Source: Rhinopithecus roxellana (lineage: Eukaryota; Chordata; Mammalia; Primates; Cercopithecidae). Taken from it: a stretch of DNA of 64,000 bases. Within the stretch, counting starts at the first letter, position 1. Each line of letters begins with the position of its first letter. The translations under genes were made by a program, and so were the position numbers. The notes under the pieces were generated by a model. It ran no database searches. It saw only the letters and a list, made by a program, of their open reading frames with translations, and was not told the origin of the DNA. The stretch covers positions 82,099,019 through 82,163,018 of the forward strand of contig NC_044557.1 in the NCBI RefSeq assembly GCF_007565055.1, in the 5' to 3' direction. Positions 12,575 through 25,000 of the stretch are shown piece after piece.

Positions 12575-12715
12575 ATTGGTGATTGGCTACTTAACCCTTC
12601 CGTCCTTTCCCGCCCAGCGTCCAATCCAATCCCGCCTGGCTCCGCTCGGAGACAGTTCGCCGAGTGGGCGGTGTCCATGACGTTTTATGACGTGTTGCGT
12701 CACGGTGGGCGGAAG
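12575..12715 (+). promoter_or_regulatory. MED30: MED30 core promoter: CCAAT cluster, CRE/ATF-like sites, ETS-like site
   Basis: Two inverted CCAAT boxes (ATTGG at 12575-12579 and 12582-12586) face two direct CCAAT boxes (12621-12625, 12626-12630), an arrangement suited to NF-Y. Downstream are TGACGT at 12678-12683 and 12688-12693 and TTGCGTCA at 12695-12702, which resemble CREB/ATF and C/EBP-ATF sites. GGGCGGAAG at 12707-12715 combines an Sp1-like and an ETS/GABP-like core. Transcription probably starts just downstream, about 12715-12760. The sites are visible; factor binding is inferred. Confidence 0.7.
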
Positions 12716-12842
12716 TCGCGGCCGCTGTTTTGAAATCGGGCCGCGGGGGGTCTCTCAGGCTGGTTGCTGATTCCAACACTGAGGCCCCACAGCCTCCCAA
12801 TTCCGGGCGGACCCCTGACGGGCCTGAAGCTGCAGCCGCGCC
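12716..12842 (+). promoter_or_regulatory. MED30: Probable MED30 5' untranslated region
   Basis: This GC-rich leader lies between the last promoter element and the start codon. It has no upstream ATG, so scanning ribosomes should reach the MED30 start directly. The exact transcription start cannot be fixed from sequence. Confidence 0.6.
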
Positions 12843-13019
12843 ATGTCCACCCCTCCGTTGGCAGCGTCGGGGATGGCGCCCGGGCCCTTCGCCGGGCCCC
12901 AGGCCCAGCAGGCTGCCCGGGAGGTCAACACGGCGTCGCTGTGCCGCATCGGGCAGGAGACCGTGCAGGACATCGTGTACCGCACCATGGAGATCTTCCA
13001 GCTCCTGAGGAACATGCAG
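12843..13019 (+). CDS. MED30: MED30 coding exon 1 (codons 1-59)
   Basis: The exon has 59 whole codons, from ATG in the context GCC-ATG-T to the codons for Met-Gln, followed by the donor GTAGGA at 13020. It encodes the low-complexity Pro/Ala/Gly N-terminus and the first conserved helix, which contains the RIGQETVQDIV segment. It lies within the CpG island and is much more GC-rich than the other three exons. Reading frames in other registers across this exon are GC-rich shadows. Confidence 0.97.
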
Positions 13020-16000
13020 GTAGGAAGGCGGGCGCGCAGGGCCAGCGAGATGCAGCTGGGAGGGAAAGGGGCGCTGGTTTCCTCGTTACCTGGGGCCGGT
13101 GGATGTCAACTGGGCTGCCCTGGGCAAACCTTAGGTGTAGGGTCACCCCCATTCACACTCAAGAGTGTCCCCAAAAGTCGGAGCTGTAGAGGTGATGTTT
13201 TTCCAGACCAGATTTCTGCATAATTGAAGCCAATTTTTTTTTAGATTCAATCGAGCTCTTTAGTTACCATGTAAGCTCTTGCACCTTTCAAGGTAAAGAT
13301 GGGGTCGCACTCCACTTCCCTCTTTAGGTTGCTTTAAATGTTTTTTCCAGCATTTCTTCTAGGGAGGTCCAAGGAGTTGAAGAATTTACATTATATTTTT
13401 AAAAAACAGTCCTCTTTTTTTTGGCATAGTTAATATACAGTAAACTACGCTCACCTAAAGTTTTGACATGTATGTGTACTGTACTGTGTATACTTGTGAA
13501 ATTATCACCACAATCAAAATAGTGAACATACACATCACCCCAGAAAGTTTCTTCATACCCCTCTGACATCTTTGCTTCCTACCTTCCATCGCTAAGCAAC
13601 CATTGATTTGCTTTCTGTAATCATAAATTATTTTGCATTTGCTAGAGTTTTGTATAAATGGAGTCTACAGTGTGTGGGCTTTTTTTGTCTGAGATCCTTC
13701 ACTAAGCATGCATCAATAATTTCCTTTTTATTGCTGAGTAATGTTCCATTGTATCAATATATCACCATTTGCATACCTTTTCTTCTGTTGATGGACATTT
13801 GGGTTGTTTCCACTTTTTGGCTGTTATAAATAATGCTATGAACTTTTGCTGACAAATTTTTGTGTGAACATGTATGTCATTTCTCTTGGACAGATTCAGG
13901 AGTGAAATTGCTGGATCATGCAATACATGTCTGTTTAATGCTTCAAGAAACTTCTCCAAAGTGGCCTGAGTCATTTGACCTCCCTATTATTGCTAGTGGG
14001 AATGTAAACATTGCTGTTTAACGGTTCTCCTTTCTCCTCATCCACACCTGTTATGTTTTGATGCTTTCCAAATACTTCTCCCAGTCTATCCTGCCTTTTT
14101 ATTCTCTTAATATTATCTTTGGAAGAACAGACATTTTTAATTTTGATGGAATCCAGCTTACTGATATATTCTTTTATAGATTTTGCTTTTGGTGTCATAC
14201 CTAAGAAATGTTTGCCTAACAAGGTGACAAAGGGTTTCTGTTTTCTTCGAGAAGTTTTGTAGTTTCAGGTTTTAGGTCTACAACCTATATTTAGCTTTGT
14301 GAGTTTTTAAATATATATACATAGTGGCAGATACGGATCCAAGTTCATTGTTTTGCATTTGGATATCCAATTGTTCCAGCAGCATTTTGCTGACCCATTT
14401 TTAATGCTTGTTTATGTTACCCACTACATGTAGTAGATATTATTCTTGTTTTAAGTTGAAGATTCAGTACTTCAGAGAAATAAAGTGACTTGCCCAAACC
14501 TAGTCAGTGGTAGGGTAAATTTGAAACCAAGTTTTCAAAATCTTACAGCTCTTATTTCTGTGGTTGTCCAAAAAAGTGTTTTATTGCTTTTTTTTTTCTT
14601 TTAACTGGTCAAGATTTTTTTTTTTTTTCCTCCTGATTATAAGAGTAATTCAGTTTTGTGGAAATTTTAAGACCATGTGAAATATAGTACAAAGGAAATC
14701 CAGGAGAAATTATGACATTCTTTGGCAATAATTAAAAAATGAATAGATTCATATCTAGAATGAATACGGTGCGGATTAAATAATGTCTCAGAATTTAGCA
14801 TATTTTAAACAATTTTTGTCCTGTTATATGCAAAGCACTGAATAATACCTAACACTTATGAAGTACTTTCCTTGGTCAGGTACACTGTTACAGGAGCAGT
14901 TTTAAGGAGTATTTTTATCCCTATTTTACAGTGAAGGAAACTGAGGCTTAACGAGAGGAAAAAATAAATTACCCAACATCACACATGAGTAACAGCTCTT
15001 CCTAGTAACCTCTTTTTAATACTAACTTGCTGTCAACGTGCATTATTAAAAGATATAATACAGGTTCATGTTTACACAGAAAGAACTAAGCTTTTTCAAA
15101 AAAAAGTGTTTTATCAATAACTAGATTACATGTGGACCTGCATTCAAAGCCAACCTTTTTTTTTTTTTTTTCAGTTTTTTTGTCTGTAAGTTTATTCAAT
15201 GCAAAATAATCCTCTCCAATTTTACTGAGGTGGCTGACCACGTCCACGACCAAATCCGCCTCTAAACTGGAATTCGGTTACTAACCCAGCCCCAGCCTCG
15301 GCTTTCTTGCCGGCACGAGGGGACATGGGCACTCCGTCTGTAGGTATGTCTGTCGGCGTCCCCTCTTGTGAGTTTGCAGGTTGCTCACCCTCCAGACCTT
15401 TAGGCCGAGGCCTGCCAGTCTCTGGACGGCTGCGGCACAGGGTGGCAGGAGCAATCTCCCTGGGCAGATGAAGGTAATCACGGAGATACCGGATTCCCTC
15501 ATTGGTAAGGTACCAGTAGAAATGTCTCCAGGCAAACTGTTCCTTCACGTAGCCTCAGGACTTGAGAGACTGCAGGGCCTTCATGACATGAAGGTTGGAC
15601 ACATTCTTGTCTGCCAGCTCCTGGTGCTTAGGCATGTGGAATCCTTCTTGGCCACCATGACTCCCTCCTTAAAAAGGAGTTCATAGGCTGGGCGCAGTGG
15701 CTCACGCATGTAAGCCTAGCACTTTGAGAGGCCAAAGTGGGCGGATCACGAGGTCAGGAATTCGAGACCAGCCTAGCCAACAAGGTGAAACCCCATCTCT
15801 ACTAAAAATACAAAAATTAGCTGGGCGTGGAGGCACGCGCCTGTAATCCCAGCTGCTCAGGAGGCTGGGACAGGAGAATCGCTTGAACCCGGGAGGCGGA
15901 GGTTGCAATGAGGCCTGGGCGGCAGAGCGAGACTCTGTCTCAAAAAAAGGAGTTCATAAATAGCAATCGTTTCTTCTTAAGTTTCAACATTTTGGCGGCT

Positions 16001-19000
16001 GTAGGGTCTGGGGCCCAAAGCCAGCTTTTGAGGGACTATGATAATTATATGTATGTTTTTCATTTTATGAAATCTGTGGTCATTCATCTAAGACCCTTTG
16101 GGGCCTATCAGTTATGGCTGAAAAGATAACAATGGGCTCCTTCATTTCCAAAAACTAGAAGAGGTGATAGAAACAGGATATTCTTAACTACATATAACCT
16201 AGTGATTTGTTAATACATTTTTAGCATTCACATTTTTAAATAATCCTCTGTATTATTGATCTGTGAGAGTAAACTGCTGTGAATACAGACTGCTAAGAAT
16301 TTTTCTAAGCGTTTGTTTTAAAGAAGTGGTTCCTGGTATACGCTAGATGTCCGTTAGCCACTTGAGAGTCTGATGAAAACTGTGAACTCTCTTCAGAGAA
16401 AAATACACATACACATGCATTTTGAAAATTTCAGGGGTTAAAGGAAGATTTAGGGATACTCCCCAAGTATCCTGAAATCTCAGATTAAGAGTCCTTGTGG
16501 AAGATACCATTGCTTTTGTTTTGTTTATTATTCTTTGAATCTTTAATTTTTTAAATACATAGTACATTCAGAACTCAGGAATAGAAAAGGACAGTGCAGT
16601 GAACATTTTCCCTCCCATTCCTATCTCTTATACTGTGTACCTAACTCCTCCCCACAGGCAGTGACTGTGAGTGATTCTTCCAATTTTTGTGTATCTTTCC
16701 AGATATTCTCTGCATATTAAGCAAATGTTTATGTATATTGTTTCATTTTCCCCTTTTTTGCACAGATAATAGCATATTATACATAATCATTTTGTACCTT
16801 GCTTTTTTCAGTTGATATATTCTGGAATTTATTCCTATCTGTATAGAAAATACTCCCTTTTCCTTTTTATAGTGTATAGTTCACACTGTGTGGAAATACA
16901 GTAATTTATTAAACCAGTTCTCTAGTGAGGGAATTTGGCTGTTTTTCATTTTTCCCTGTTAGGCTGCAGCAAATAACCTCCTACACAAATTTGCACGTAT
17001 ACCTGTAGGATACGTTTTTAGAAATAGCTATGTGCTTTTGTAATTAGATACATTTCAATGAATTGTCCTCCACAGAGATTGTACTAATTTATGCTATGGC
17101 CTAAGACCAGCACAGTGAGTTATATCTTTTTTTGATCTTTGATCACTTGATAGGTGAAAATTCTACTTTACATTTCTCCTAATTTGACTGAGTTTGAATA
17201 TCCCTTAAAATATTTGAATCATTTATATTTTTTTCCTGTTAAATGCTTGTTCACTTATTGTTTACCCATTTGTTTGTCTTTTTTACCTATCGTAATTGTA
17301 GGATTTAGCTATTTACATACTAGAGAAACCTGTTCTGTGTGATACAACTTGCAGTTATTTTTTTTCCCAGTCTTTTACCTTTTGGCTCTGCTAATGGTAG
17401 TTTTGCCATGCATTTTTTTTTTTTTTAAGAAGTTGCATGTATTAGTCTTTTAGGACTTCTAGGCTTTATGCCTAGTTAGAAAGGTCTTCCCCACTCAAAT
17501 TAGAATTCTATAATTTTTTAAATTTCAGTCTTTACATTTAAAACTGTGATTCTTCTGGAATTTATTCTACAAAATGTGAGGTCTGGGCCTAGCCCTAACT
17601 TTTTCAAAGTGTTCACTGAATAATTCACTTGCTTCTTCCAGTGATTTCAGGTAGCTTTTATATAAGTGAATTTGTTTCTGGATGTTCTATTCTATTCCAC
17701 ATAGCTGCCTATCTTTTATGTATTAGTGCAAAACATTCTTATAATTTGTCAGGATGTATAATGTGTTTACACTTATTTTTTCAGAATTTCCCTGGCTATT
17801 CTTGCTTATTTTTCCACATGTATTTTAGAATCAGCTTATTCTAAGAAAAAGCCTGTTAGCATTTTTATTAGGATCATTCAGCCTAGAAAGACTTGACATC
17901 GCTATGATGTTGACTCTTACTAACCAAAAACATGGAGTATTCTTTTTCTGTTTTCCTATAAGGTATCTTAAGTTTTCATTTTTATCTTGAGATTTTAAAA
18001 GTTTTCTTCTAGATATTTTATCTTTTCTGTTGCCATTGTAAATGGGGTCTTCTTTTCCCATGTTTTTGTTTGTGTTAGAGATGAAAGCAGAGCTATTGCT
18101 TTCTCTTTGGACCTACTTCCTTATGGAATTCTTTTATTTTTAGTAGCACTTTATCATATTATTTGTAGATAGATTATGATGCTTTCTTTTTAATGTTCCA
18201 ACATTTTTTTTTCTCTTTCTTCTCTAATTGCATCGGCTAGTGCTTCCAGAACAGTGTTCACTTATAGAATTAGGGTCTTAGTAGACATCCTTTTCTGTTT
18301 CTGACCTTAGTTGGAATGCTTCTAATGATTCCACGTTAATCATGGTGCTGACTTTTTAACTGAAATAAATGTATGTTATCACACACTGAGGATTTTTTAT
18401 TGAGTTTTATATTGATTTTTAAAATGGATGTTGAATTTAGTTGAATGCCTTCTTAGTGTCTCTGGATATGGATCATGTATTTATGGGTTTTCATCCACAC
18501 TTATGAGTGAGGTGGTTATTGGTGAGCTTTTCAGCTGAACAGCTATACCACGGTATATACCAAGGGATCTTAGACATTTTTACCGCGTATACTCTGTGCT
18601 ATGGAAACCTTGTCTCTCTCATGTTTACTGCTGTATCCCAGCTTCTAAAACATTGCTGACACATGAAAGGTGTGTGGTATTTCTTTTTAATGATTGAGTA
18701 AATTAAGTTGGTAAGTTTGGATATTAGATTTAACATCTAATATCTAAGTCAGCAAATTTGGGAAGCGTGATTCTTTGCATTTCAAAAGGATATTTGTTTT
18801 CTTTGTGACAGTATTTATTAAGAGTTCTTTTACATAATACATCTTAATAAATTTTAAGTGTAGATTTATGGGTAAAATAACTCAGTAAAGTAAAATAATT
18901 CACACTGTACTTTAAAGCCTTCTGTGTGTGTGTACTATACTAAATATGGTAATACAAACTTAAGTTCCAGTCTTTACTAAGTAGAAAATATGGGCAAAGT

Positions 19001-22000
19001 ATTAAACCTCATTATGCCATAATAAAGATACAGAGTGCTGTTCTAGGCAAGACATAATCATCACGCTCCTTTTTGTCACCTAAACAAGAAAGGAAGGATC
19101 CACTTAAACTTTTCTCTGAATTTCTAGTTAGTGTCTGTGGAATTTCATAAACTGAGAGTTCATGAGGAGAAAACTTACATTGTACTGAGAAATGAACCCT
19201 TAATGCCTTTCTCCTTTAAAATGTTTTGACTAGTTCAGCCTTTGATATTTTATCACATTTCTTTGAGACATTGTGGAGTGTTTTAATGCTTGAGAATATC
19301 TGAAAATCCTAATAATATCACACCTCAAATAATTTGAGGAGATCCATCTCCTTAACTCATAAACCATAACATTACAGGAAATTTAGAAGTATGAGAAAAG
19401 AAGAAAATAAATTATTGAAGCCTGTTTATTTTACACATCTTTTATCAACTACATATAGGGCTTTCCAATCTTTTTTCATGTTTCTGGTTTTAATCATTAT
19501 ATGTCCTGTTTTCTTTTCACTCCAAACATTGTATCATGCTTTTTTTTTTTTTTTTTTTTTTTTTTTTGCATTCCTACCTCATGTGTTTAAAAAAGAAAAA
19601 AAAAAATGCAAACTGAGACTTAGAAAGACTGGACTGATTGCCTAGCTATTAGATAGTGGGTAGTTCCTTTGTTTTTAAATCACCTGATTCAAATCCCCAA
19701 ATAGGTATACATGTGAATTCCTACAATTAAAATGCCTGAATACTAGAAAATGTGGTACTCTATAAATATTATTGATTCAAGTATTAGGGTGATGCCACAG
19801 ATCAAATTGTGGGAATGAAATATTCTATGGCTGTACAGAGAAAGATTTTGTTCATGAGTTTCAGCAATGCACAAGTACATATTTAGTTATAAATTCTAAA
19901 TAAATAGTAGTCGATTTTTGTTTACGTCTTTTTTTGTTATTTCAATATATACTTTTCTTCTCTTGATAAAATTCCTGAATTAAAAATAATATCTAAGCCA
20001 GAGTTATGATCATAGCAGTTACTTGTAATAATTTATTAATGGTGTTCAAGTATAGGTGGCACCCATAGCTCCTGCTATTGATTTTTTAAAGTAAAATTTT
20101 AAATGACAGGTTTATATTTTAATGTGTGTTTTTAAGCATCTTAATTATCTTATCAGAGTTAAGGTATTTTGAGAATATTTTTGCAACACCTACCATATGT
20201 TCTTTATTTTCTTCCACTAGAATATCTTAAGATTCACTTTTTTGTGTGTGTTTTTAACTGTACATTGTTTTTAACTTCTTGGTTGAGGTCAGCAGCATGC
20301 TGCATTTATATAATAGTAACATTAAAATTGTACATTCTTTTTAAAGTTACACTTCAAAAATTAAAGGGGAAAAAGTATTTCAAGTCAGGGTTTATCACAA
20401 AGTTTTTCTAGGTCTGTTTTATAGCAGTGAAAGAGTATGCCAAGTTGTTAATAAATGGGCATGCATTACTCTTACATTCTTAAAATTGAACTTGATCGGT
20501 TGTGAGGGACAGCTTACATCTAGGCATTGCCTAAAAATTGTTTCTGTTTGTTGGCTTTACTTATAGAAAATCTTGATTTTTTTTTTCATTACTTTATATT
20601 TTTATTCTTTGTTTTTCCTGATAAGCTGCCAAATGGTGTCACTTACCACACTGGAACATATCAAGACCGGTTAACAAAGCTACAGGATAATCTTCGCCAA
20701 CTTTCAGTTCTCTTCAGGAAGCTGAGATTGGTATATGACAAATGCAATGAAAACTGTGGTGGGATGGATCCCATTCCAGTCGAGGTAATTTTTTGTGATA
20801 GAGGGAGGATGAATATAAGGTGTGAATTAGTGTCAAGACAGTTACTCTTTTTTCTCTCTCTCTTGTTTTAGCAATATTTCCAGGTTTTGAATTTTATTGG
20901 TTTTCCTTGGGCCACAGAAGATGAAAATGTGATATATATGCATAAAATACTACTATATTTTTACATTAATAATTTCATGTAGACTTTGACAGGCTTATAG
21001 TAATTTTTGTTGTTAGGAAGAAATAGTTTTCTGTGGCAATTTTTATTACTGTCAGTGTCTCCTTTTAATTAAGTCAGTGATATTTTTAGTAGGAATTTTA
21101 ATAGTATATACTTTTAAGGTGGTTTTCATGAAGTACTTTACAGATAAAATATTATTTTTATTATTATTAATTTAGATTTTATATTTGGCCCAGTGGAATC
21201 ACTGTATTTTAAAAAATGTACTCTCTAAATTTCATCTTGGGTCCCACCTATTTAGTTAATTAGATATACATTTCTATAAGTAACCCTTTCCTGTTGACAA
21301 ATTATTTCTCTGCAACCAAAGGAAGCTGGTAAAAGATGACCAGAGAAAAATTAAACTGCAAAAATGCCTAAAAAGAAGGGGTCAGAGATGTGGGAGAAAG
21401 ATCAGAAATGTGGCCTGCATTGTCAGATGCTGCAGAGAAGTCGAGGAAAATCAGGAATGAAAACTGTCCAGTAGATTTTGCTAGACGAAAATTGTTGGTA
21501 TATTTGAGTAGAGCTTCAGTGAAATGGTAGCAGCACGAAGTCTGATCGCAGTCGGGTGAAGATTATGCAGGAAATAAGAAGCTGGAGCCGGCAAGTGGAT
21601 ATCAGTCTTTCAAGAAGCTTTGAAAAAAATAAGAGAGGAAAGCAGTAGATGAAAGGAGAGATGAAATCAAAGGTTTGCAAGGGGAAGAGGAGCTTCCCCC
21701 CAAATAGAAGAGACAGGAACATGTTAGAATAATAAAGGAAGAAAGCTGTAGGGAGAGGTTGGGAGAAAGGTGTATAATGAAGACAGGAGGGCAGTCAGGC
21801 CACAGGGATGGAGACTAATCGTCTTCAAGAGGAAGGACAGCTCTGCATTGAGAGAGAGAAAACAAAGAAAAGGAGAATGTAGACATGGGTGAGTTTATAT
21901 ATGTCCCAGGAATTTTAAGAAGTTTTATCAAGTGAATCCTAGTTTTACCAGTCATTTACCTTTGGCCTATTCCTGCATTGGTAATACACAATAGTAGAGG

Positions 22001-25000
22001 CTAGGTGATTCCTGAAGTCTGTCTCACTTATGAGGTAAATTCCATCACTAACCGTGCATACTTAATTATGATTCTGCTAGAAGTTTCATTGCTATATAAA
22101 TTTGTTTCTCCTACAAAGAAAAAGTTCTCACAACTGAAAAAACTTAAGACATCTAGAAGTTTGCATAGACTCTGAAGTTTTAGTTTGCAAGTTAATGACA
22201 TTTTTATAATACAGATCTGCGAAGTTCTTTTCTTTTTATTACAGATGAAGGAAAGCCTGTTTTATCTATCTCAATAGACTACAAATCTCTTAGGGGCAGG
22301 AATCACATCTTGTTTGGCATTAGTTTTATAGTGTTTCATAATTAAATATTTGCTAATTGAATGAGTAGGGTTTTTTTAAATTTTCATTTTATTTTACTTT
22401 ATTTTATTTTTTGTTACTTCTCCCATCTTCCTGCTGGAAGTATTGTTTAGTTATACATGACAACCAATGTTATAAAGGCTGTTTTGCAAAAGAAACCTGA
22501 AAGGGTATTGTGTAGAATGCATTGAAATGGTCAACTATTAAAGCTCTTATTTCAGGCTATCACCTGAATTGAAATTTATTTTTATACAAATAAAACTATA
22601 AAAATTGACTTTAATCTGATATATTCTCTATACCAGTGATTAGAAAACTTGAATTATATTTTTGACTTTTAATTTTTGTTAATCATTCCCAGCAACTTAT
22701 TCCATATGTGGAAGAAGATGGCTCAAAGAATGATGATCGGGCTGGCCCACCTCGTTTTGCTAGTGAAGAGAGGCGAGAAATTGCTGAAGTAAATAAAGTG
22801 AGTTGTTAGTTTTTACATTTTATGTTTTAGAGTTATTGATAAAAATTACTAGGGAGTCTGATGTAACTCCAAAACATAATTTGAATTATCAAATTACATG
22901 AAGTCGTTTCTGCGGCAAACTTAACCTATTTAGAATACAGCGAAGAACTGAAAGGTAAGCAGAAATGCTGTCTGAATAGTCAGAAGAGAAATTGCAAAAT
23001 TCATTTGATAAAGCTCTTAGAAGAGCTCCTTAGATAGTTAGTCACAATCCATTTACTTTTTTCTTTTCTAGGCAGAATTCTATCTTTCTAGCTTATAGCA
23101 TTTTTGGAGCAGCAAATGATAAAAATTTACAAATATGAAATGTGAATGTCTCAACACCCGAATAAAAAATTTAGAGAACTATCCCAGCATTATTCTACTC
23201 CATCCCCACCAAAAGCTTCTAACTGGAATGTATTTATCACTGAATACTTTCAGAAGTTCGGAAGATAATGTTCAAATAGTTCTTGTGAAACAGAGAGAAA
23301 TAGGGAAAGGTGTCCGTTCATTCTGTGGTGGAAATGTGGCCCCAGCTTAGCAAAATATACCGGAGATAGCACAGTGAATAAAACTATCAGCTTCACTCTT
23401 TCACTGACAAATATAGATTGCCCCTTCCTGAAATTCTTAATTCTAATTAAAAGAACTCACCAGTGTATTAATAATCCACCACAAGCCAAAGAGTCTTCTG
23501 AGTTATATGAAGATTTTGTAGTTCAATTTGTATGTATAATACATGATGTCAGTAGACTACCTTGGAAAAAGATTTTCTCACATGTCAAAAAGACATCAGA
23601 TAAAATTCAATACTGTTGCTGATTCAAAGGACACTTAAAACTATTAGCAAGACAGTGTTTTTTCTTTTTTTTTTTTTTTCTTATCTTTTTCTTTTAGATA
23701 AATAGCCAACATTTTTCATAAGGTGAAATATAGAAGTATCCTTCTTAAAGGATACTTCTTAAAGGATTAAATACTCCCTAGTAATTTCACAAGCATGAAA
23801 TAAGATGCTTTATACCACTATGTTTAATATTATTTTAGAAGTTATAGCCAGTACAAAAAGACTGGATAAATGACAGTTGGGAAACAGGAGTTACTATGTA
23901 TGAGCTTGTTAGAATGATCAAAGAAACTCAACTGATGAACAACTAGACTATAAGAGTTCCGTAAAAGGGTCTGAGACAGGACTGATACCATGCTCTTATA
24001 ATGCTGTAAACCTGTTAGATTATAAGATTCTATTGACTCTTATAACAATTAATATTTAGTAGATAGGAATTATGTCAATCATGTGTGTGAATAAACTTAT
24101 TAAGATACATAAAGGAAGCTTTGAATGATTAAAAGAACATATAAAGTTCTTGGATGAGCAATACATATTATAAAAACACCAGTCTTGATTACCTCACAGT
24201 TTTAATACAGTAACAATCCAAATCCTAATAAGAAAGCATGCAAAAATAATAGGATTGTAGTGCAATACAAATCAATAAACAGATCCAGATAAAACCCAAA
24301 TGGGATTTTTTTCTTGAAAGTATACAAAAATATCAAAAAAAAGTTGATAAGTATGACTAACAAAGCAGAATTCTTAGCTTCAAAAATTAAACTGTAATAT
24401 GAAGCATATTATACAAACAGTAATTAGGTGTGTAATACTGGCACAAGAATAGGCAGATTAGTAAAATAATCTAGCCAGAAAAACAGCCTTCTCATTATAC
24501 ATGAGAATTTAATATGACAGAAGACGGCTTGTGTGAAAAATTAGTCTTTAGAAATAGAAACTTTGGGGGCGAAATTAAGCTAGCTTTTTACATTACACCA
24601 TATATCAAAATGAATTTCAGAGTTGAAAATAAGACCTGCAAAACAAAATATTGGATAATTTTTTAAGTATTTTAAAACTCAGAAGAAAGGAAAAAGATGG
24701 ATAGATTTTATAAAATAAAATTTTGCAACTTTTTTAGAAGGTGAAATACATATTTAGGAAACTATTTCCAAAAAATCTGATTGTAATGAATGACAATCAT
24801 AATAAAAAAGTCACAGTAAAAAATTGGTAGAGGGTGAGGAAGAGATTGGGGACTTTTAGTTTAGATCTTGAAAAATAACTGGTATTTGATAGTCTAGATA
24901 TAGGAGACATTCATTTATTAAGACGTGTTATATGTTTCTGTTGATAAAATATGTATTACCTCAATAAATGTGTTCTGCTTATTTTTCTCTAATATGGATT

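Larger units (their letters stand above)
12560..13060. promoter_or_regulatory. MED30: CpG island over the MED30 promoter and exon 1
   Basis: CpG dinucleotides are dense here and rare on both sides, where the DNA is AT-rich. The island covers the CCAAT/CRE cluster, the 5' untranslated region, exon 1 and the first bases of intron 1. No TATA box is visible at a sensible distance, as is usual for a broadly expressed CpG-island promoter. The edges are estimated by eye. Confidence 0.85.
13020..20625 (+). other. MED30: MED30 intron 1
   Basis: A 7,606-base phase 0 intron with donor GTAGGA and acceptor ATAAG behind a T-rich tract. It holds antisense L1M segments, MIR fragments and the RPS10 pseudogene. 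From about 18550 to 20560 it is AT-rich without a repeat I can name, apart from a T28 run at 19540-19567. Confidence 0.95.

Noticed and set aside
12591..13223. Several long frames on both strands over MED30 exon 1
   Set aside because: They are shadows in GC-rich CpG-island sequence. Only the frame starting at 12843 matches MED30 and connects to later exons with correct splice phase.
15222..15548. RPS10-like frame as a working ribosomal protein gene
   Set aside because: A stop codon, frame changes, an Alu insertion and retrocopy marks show a processed pseudogene.
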